Positions 5,744 to 5,757 of a stretch of 5,757 nucleotides of DNA are shown here, one piece after another. The stretch covers positions 1 through 5,757 of the forward strand of contig CALCRH010000239.1 of the NCBI GenBank assembly GCA_937894515.1, written 5' to 3'. The position numbers and the translations under genes were made by a program. Under the pieces are notes generated by a model, which searched no databases, was not told where the DNA came from, and worked only from the letters and a program-made list of their open reading frames with translations. Each line of letters opens with the position of its first letter. Position 1 is the stretch's first letter. The stretch comes from an uncultured Clostridia bacterium. Its GTDB lineage: Bacteria > Bacillota > Clostridia > Oscillospirales > Oscillospiraceae.

Positions 5744-5757
5744 ATACTATAAGTCTC

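Overview
The window suggests a gut- or rumen-type Firmicute, probably close to Ruminococcus/Oscillospiraceae. The basis is protein style: a beta-glucosidase with the swapped domain order known from Ruminococcus albus and Butyrivibrio, a Firmicutes/phage-type dUTPase, and strong AGGAGG-like ribosome binding sites. I could run no database search, so this is recognition, not proof. Every supported gene lies on the minus strand, so transcription runs from high to low coordinates.

From the upstream end: positions 5684-5757 hold a short A+T-rich leader with a 9-bp inverted repeat. Next is dut (5294-5683), a trimeric-type dUTPase that ends just before the usual glycine-rich motif V. The 153 bases between dut and the next large gene (5141-5293) are dense in structure. 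They hold a perfect 8-bp stem-loop, a two-part 34-base stem-loop, a 25-codon small ORF with a strong ribosome binding site, and a perfect 15-bp inverted repeat whose downstream arm contains the ribosome binding site of the following gene.

The rest is a tightly packed, more G+C-rich glycoside operon. It encodes a GH3 beta-glucosidase with permuted domains (2699-5140), a GH78 alpha-L-rhamnosidase (351-2699, sharing one base with the GH3 stop codon) and the first 123 codons of a GH94-type phosphorylase (starts at 370, overlaps GH78 by 20 bases, leaves the window at position 1). None shows a signal peptide, so all three probably act in the cytoplasm on small imported glycosides. A working model is that GH78 removes alpha-L-rhamnose, GH3 cleaves beta-glucose, and the GH94 enzyme phosphorolyses a beta-linked glucoside to a sugar 1-phosphate. 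The substrate, transporter and regulator are not visible.

The most interesting non-coding signal is the dut-GH3 spacer. The small ORF ends inside one arm of a hairpin that would sequester the GH3 ribosome binding site, a geometry like translational attenuation. The contrast in base composition between dut and the glycosidase genes also suggests a junction between DNA of different origin in this spacer. No tRNA, rRNA, CRISPR array or insertion sequence was seen.
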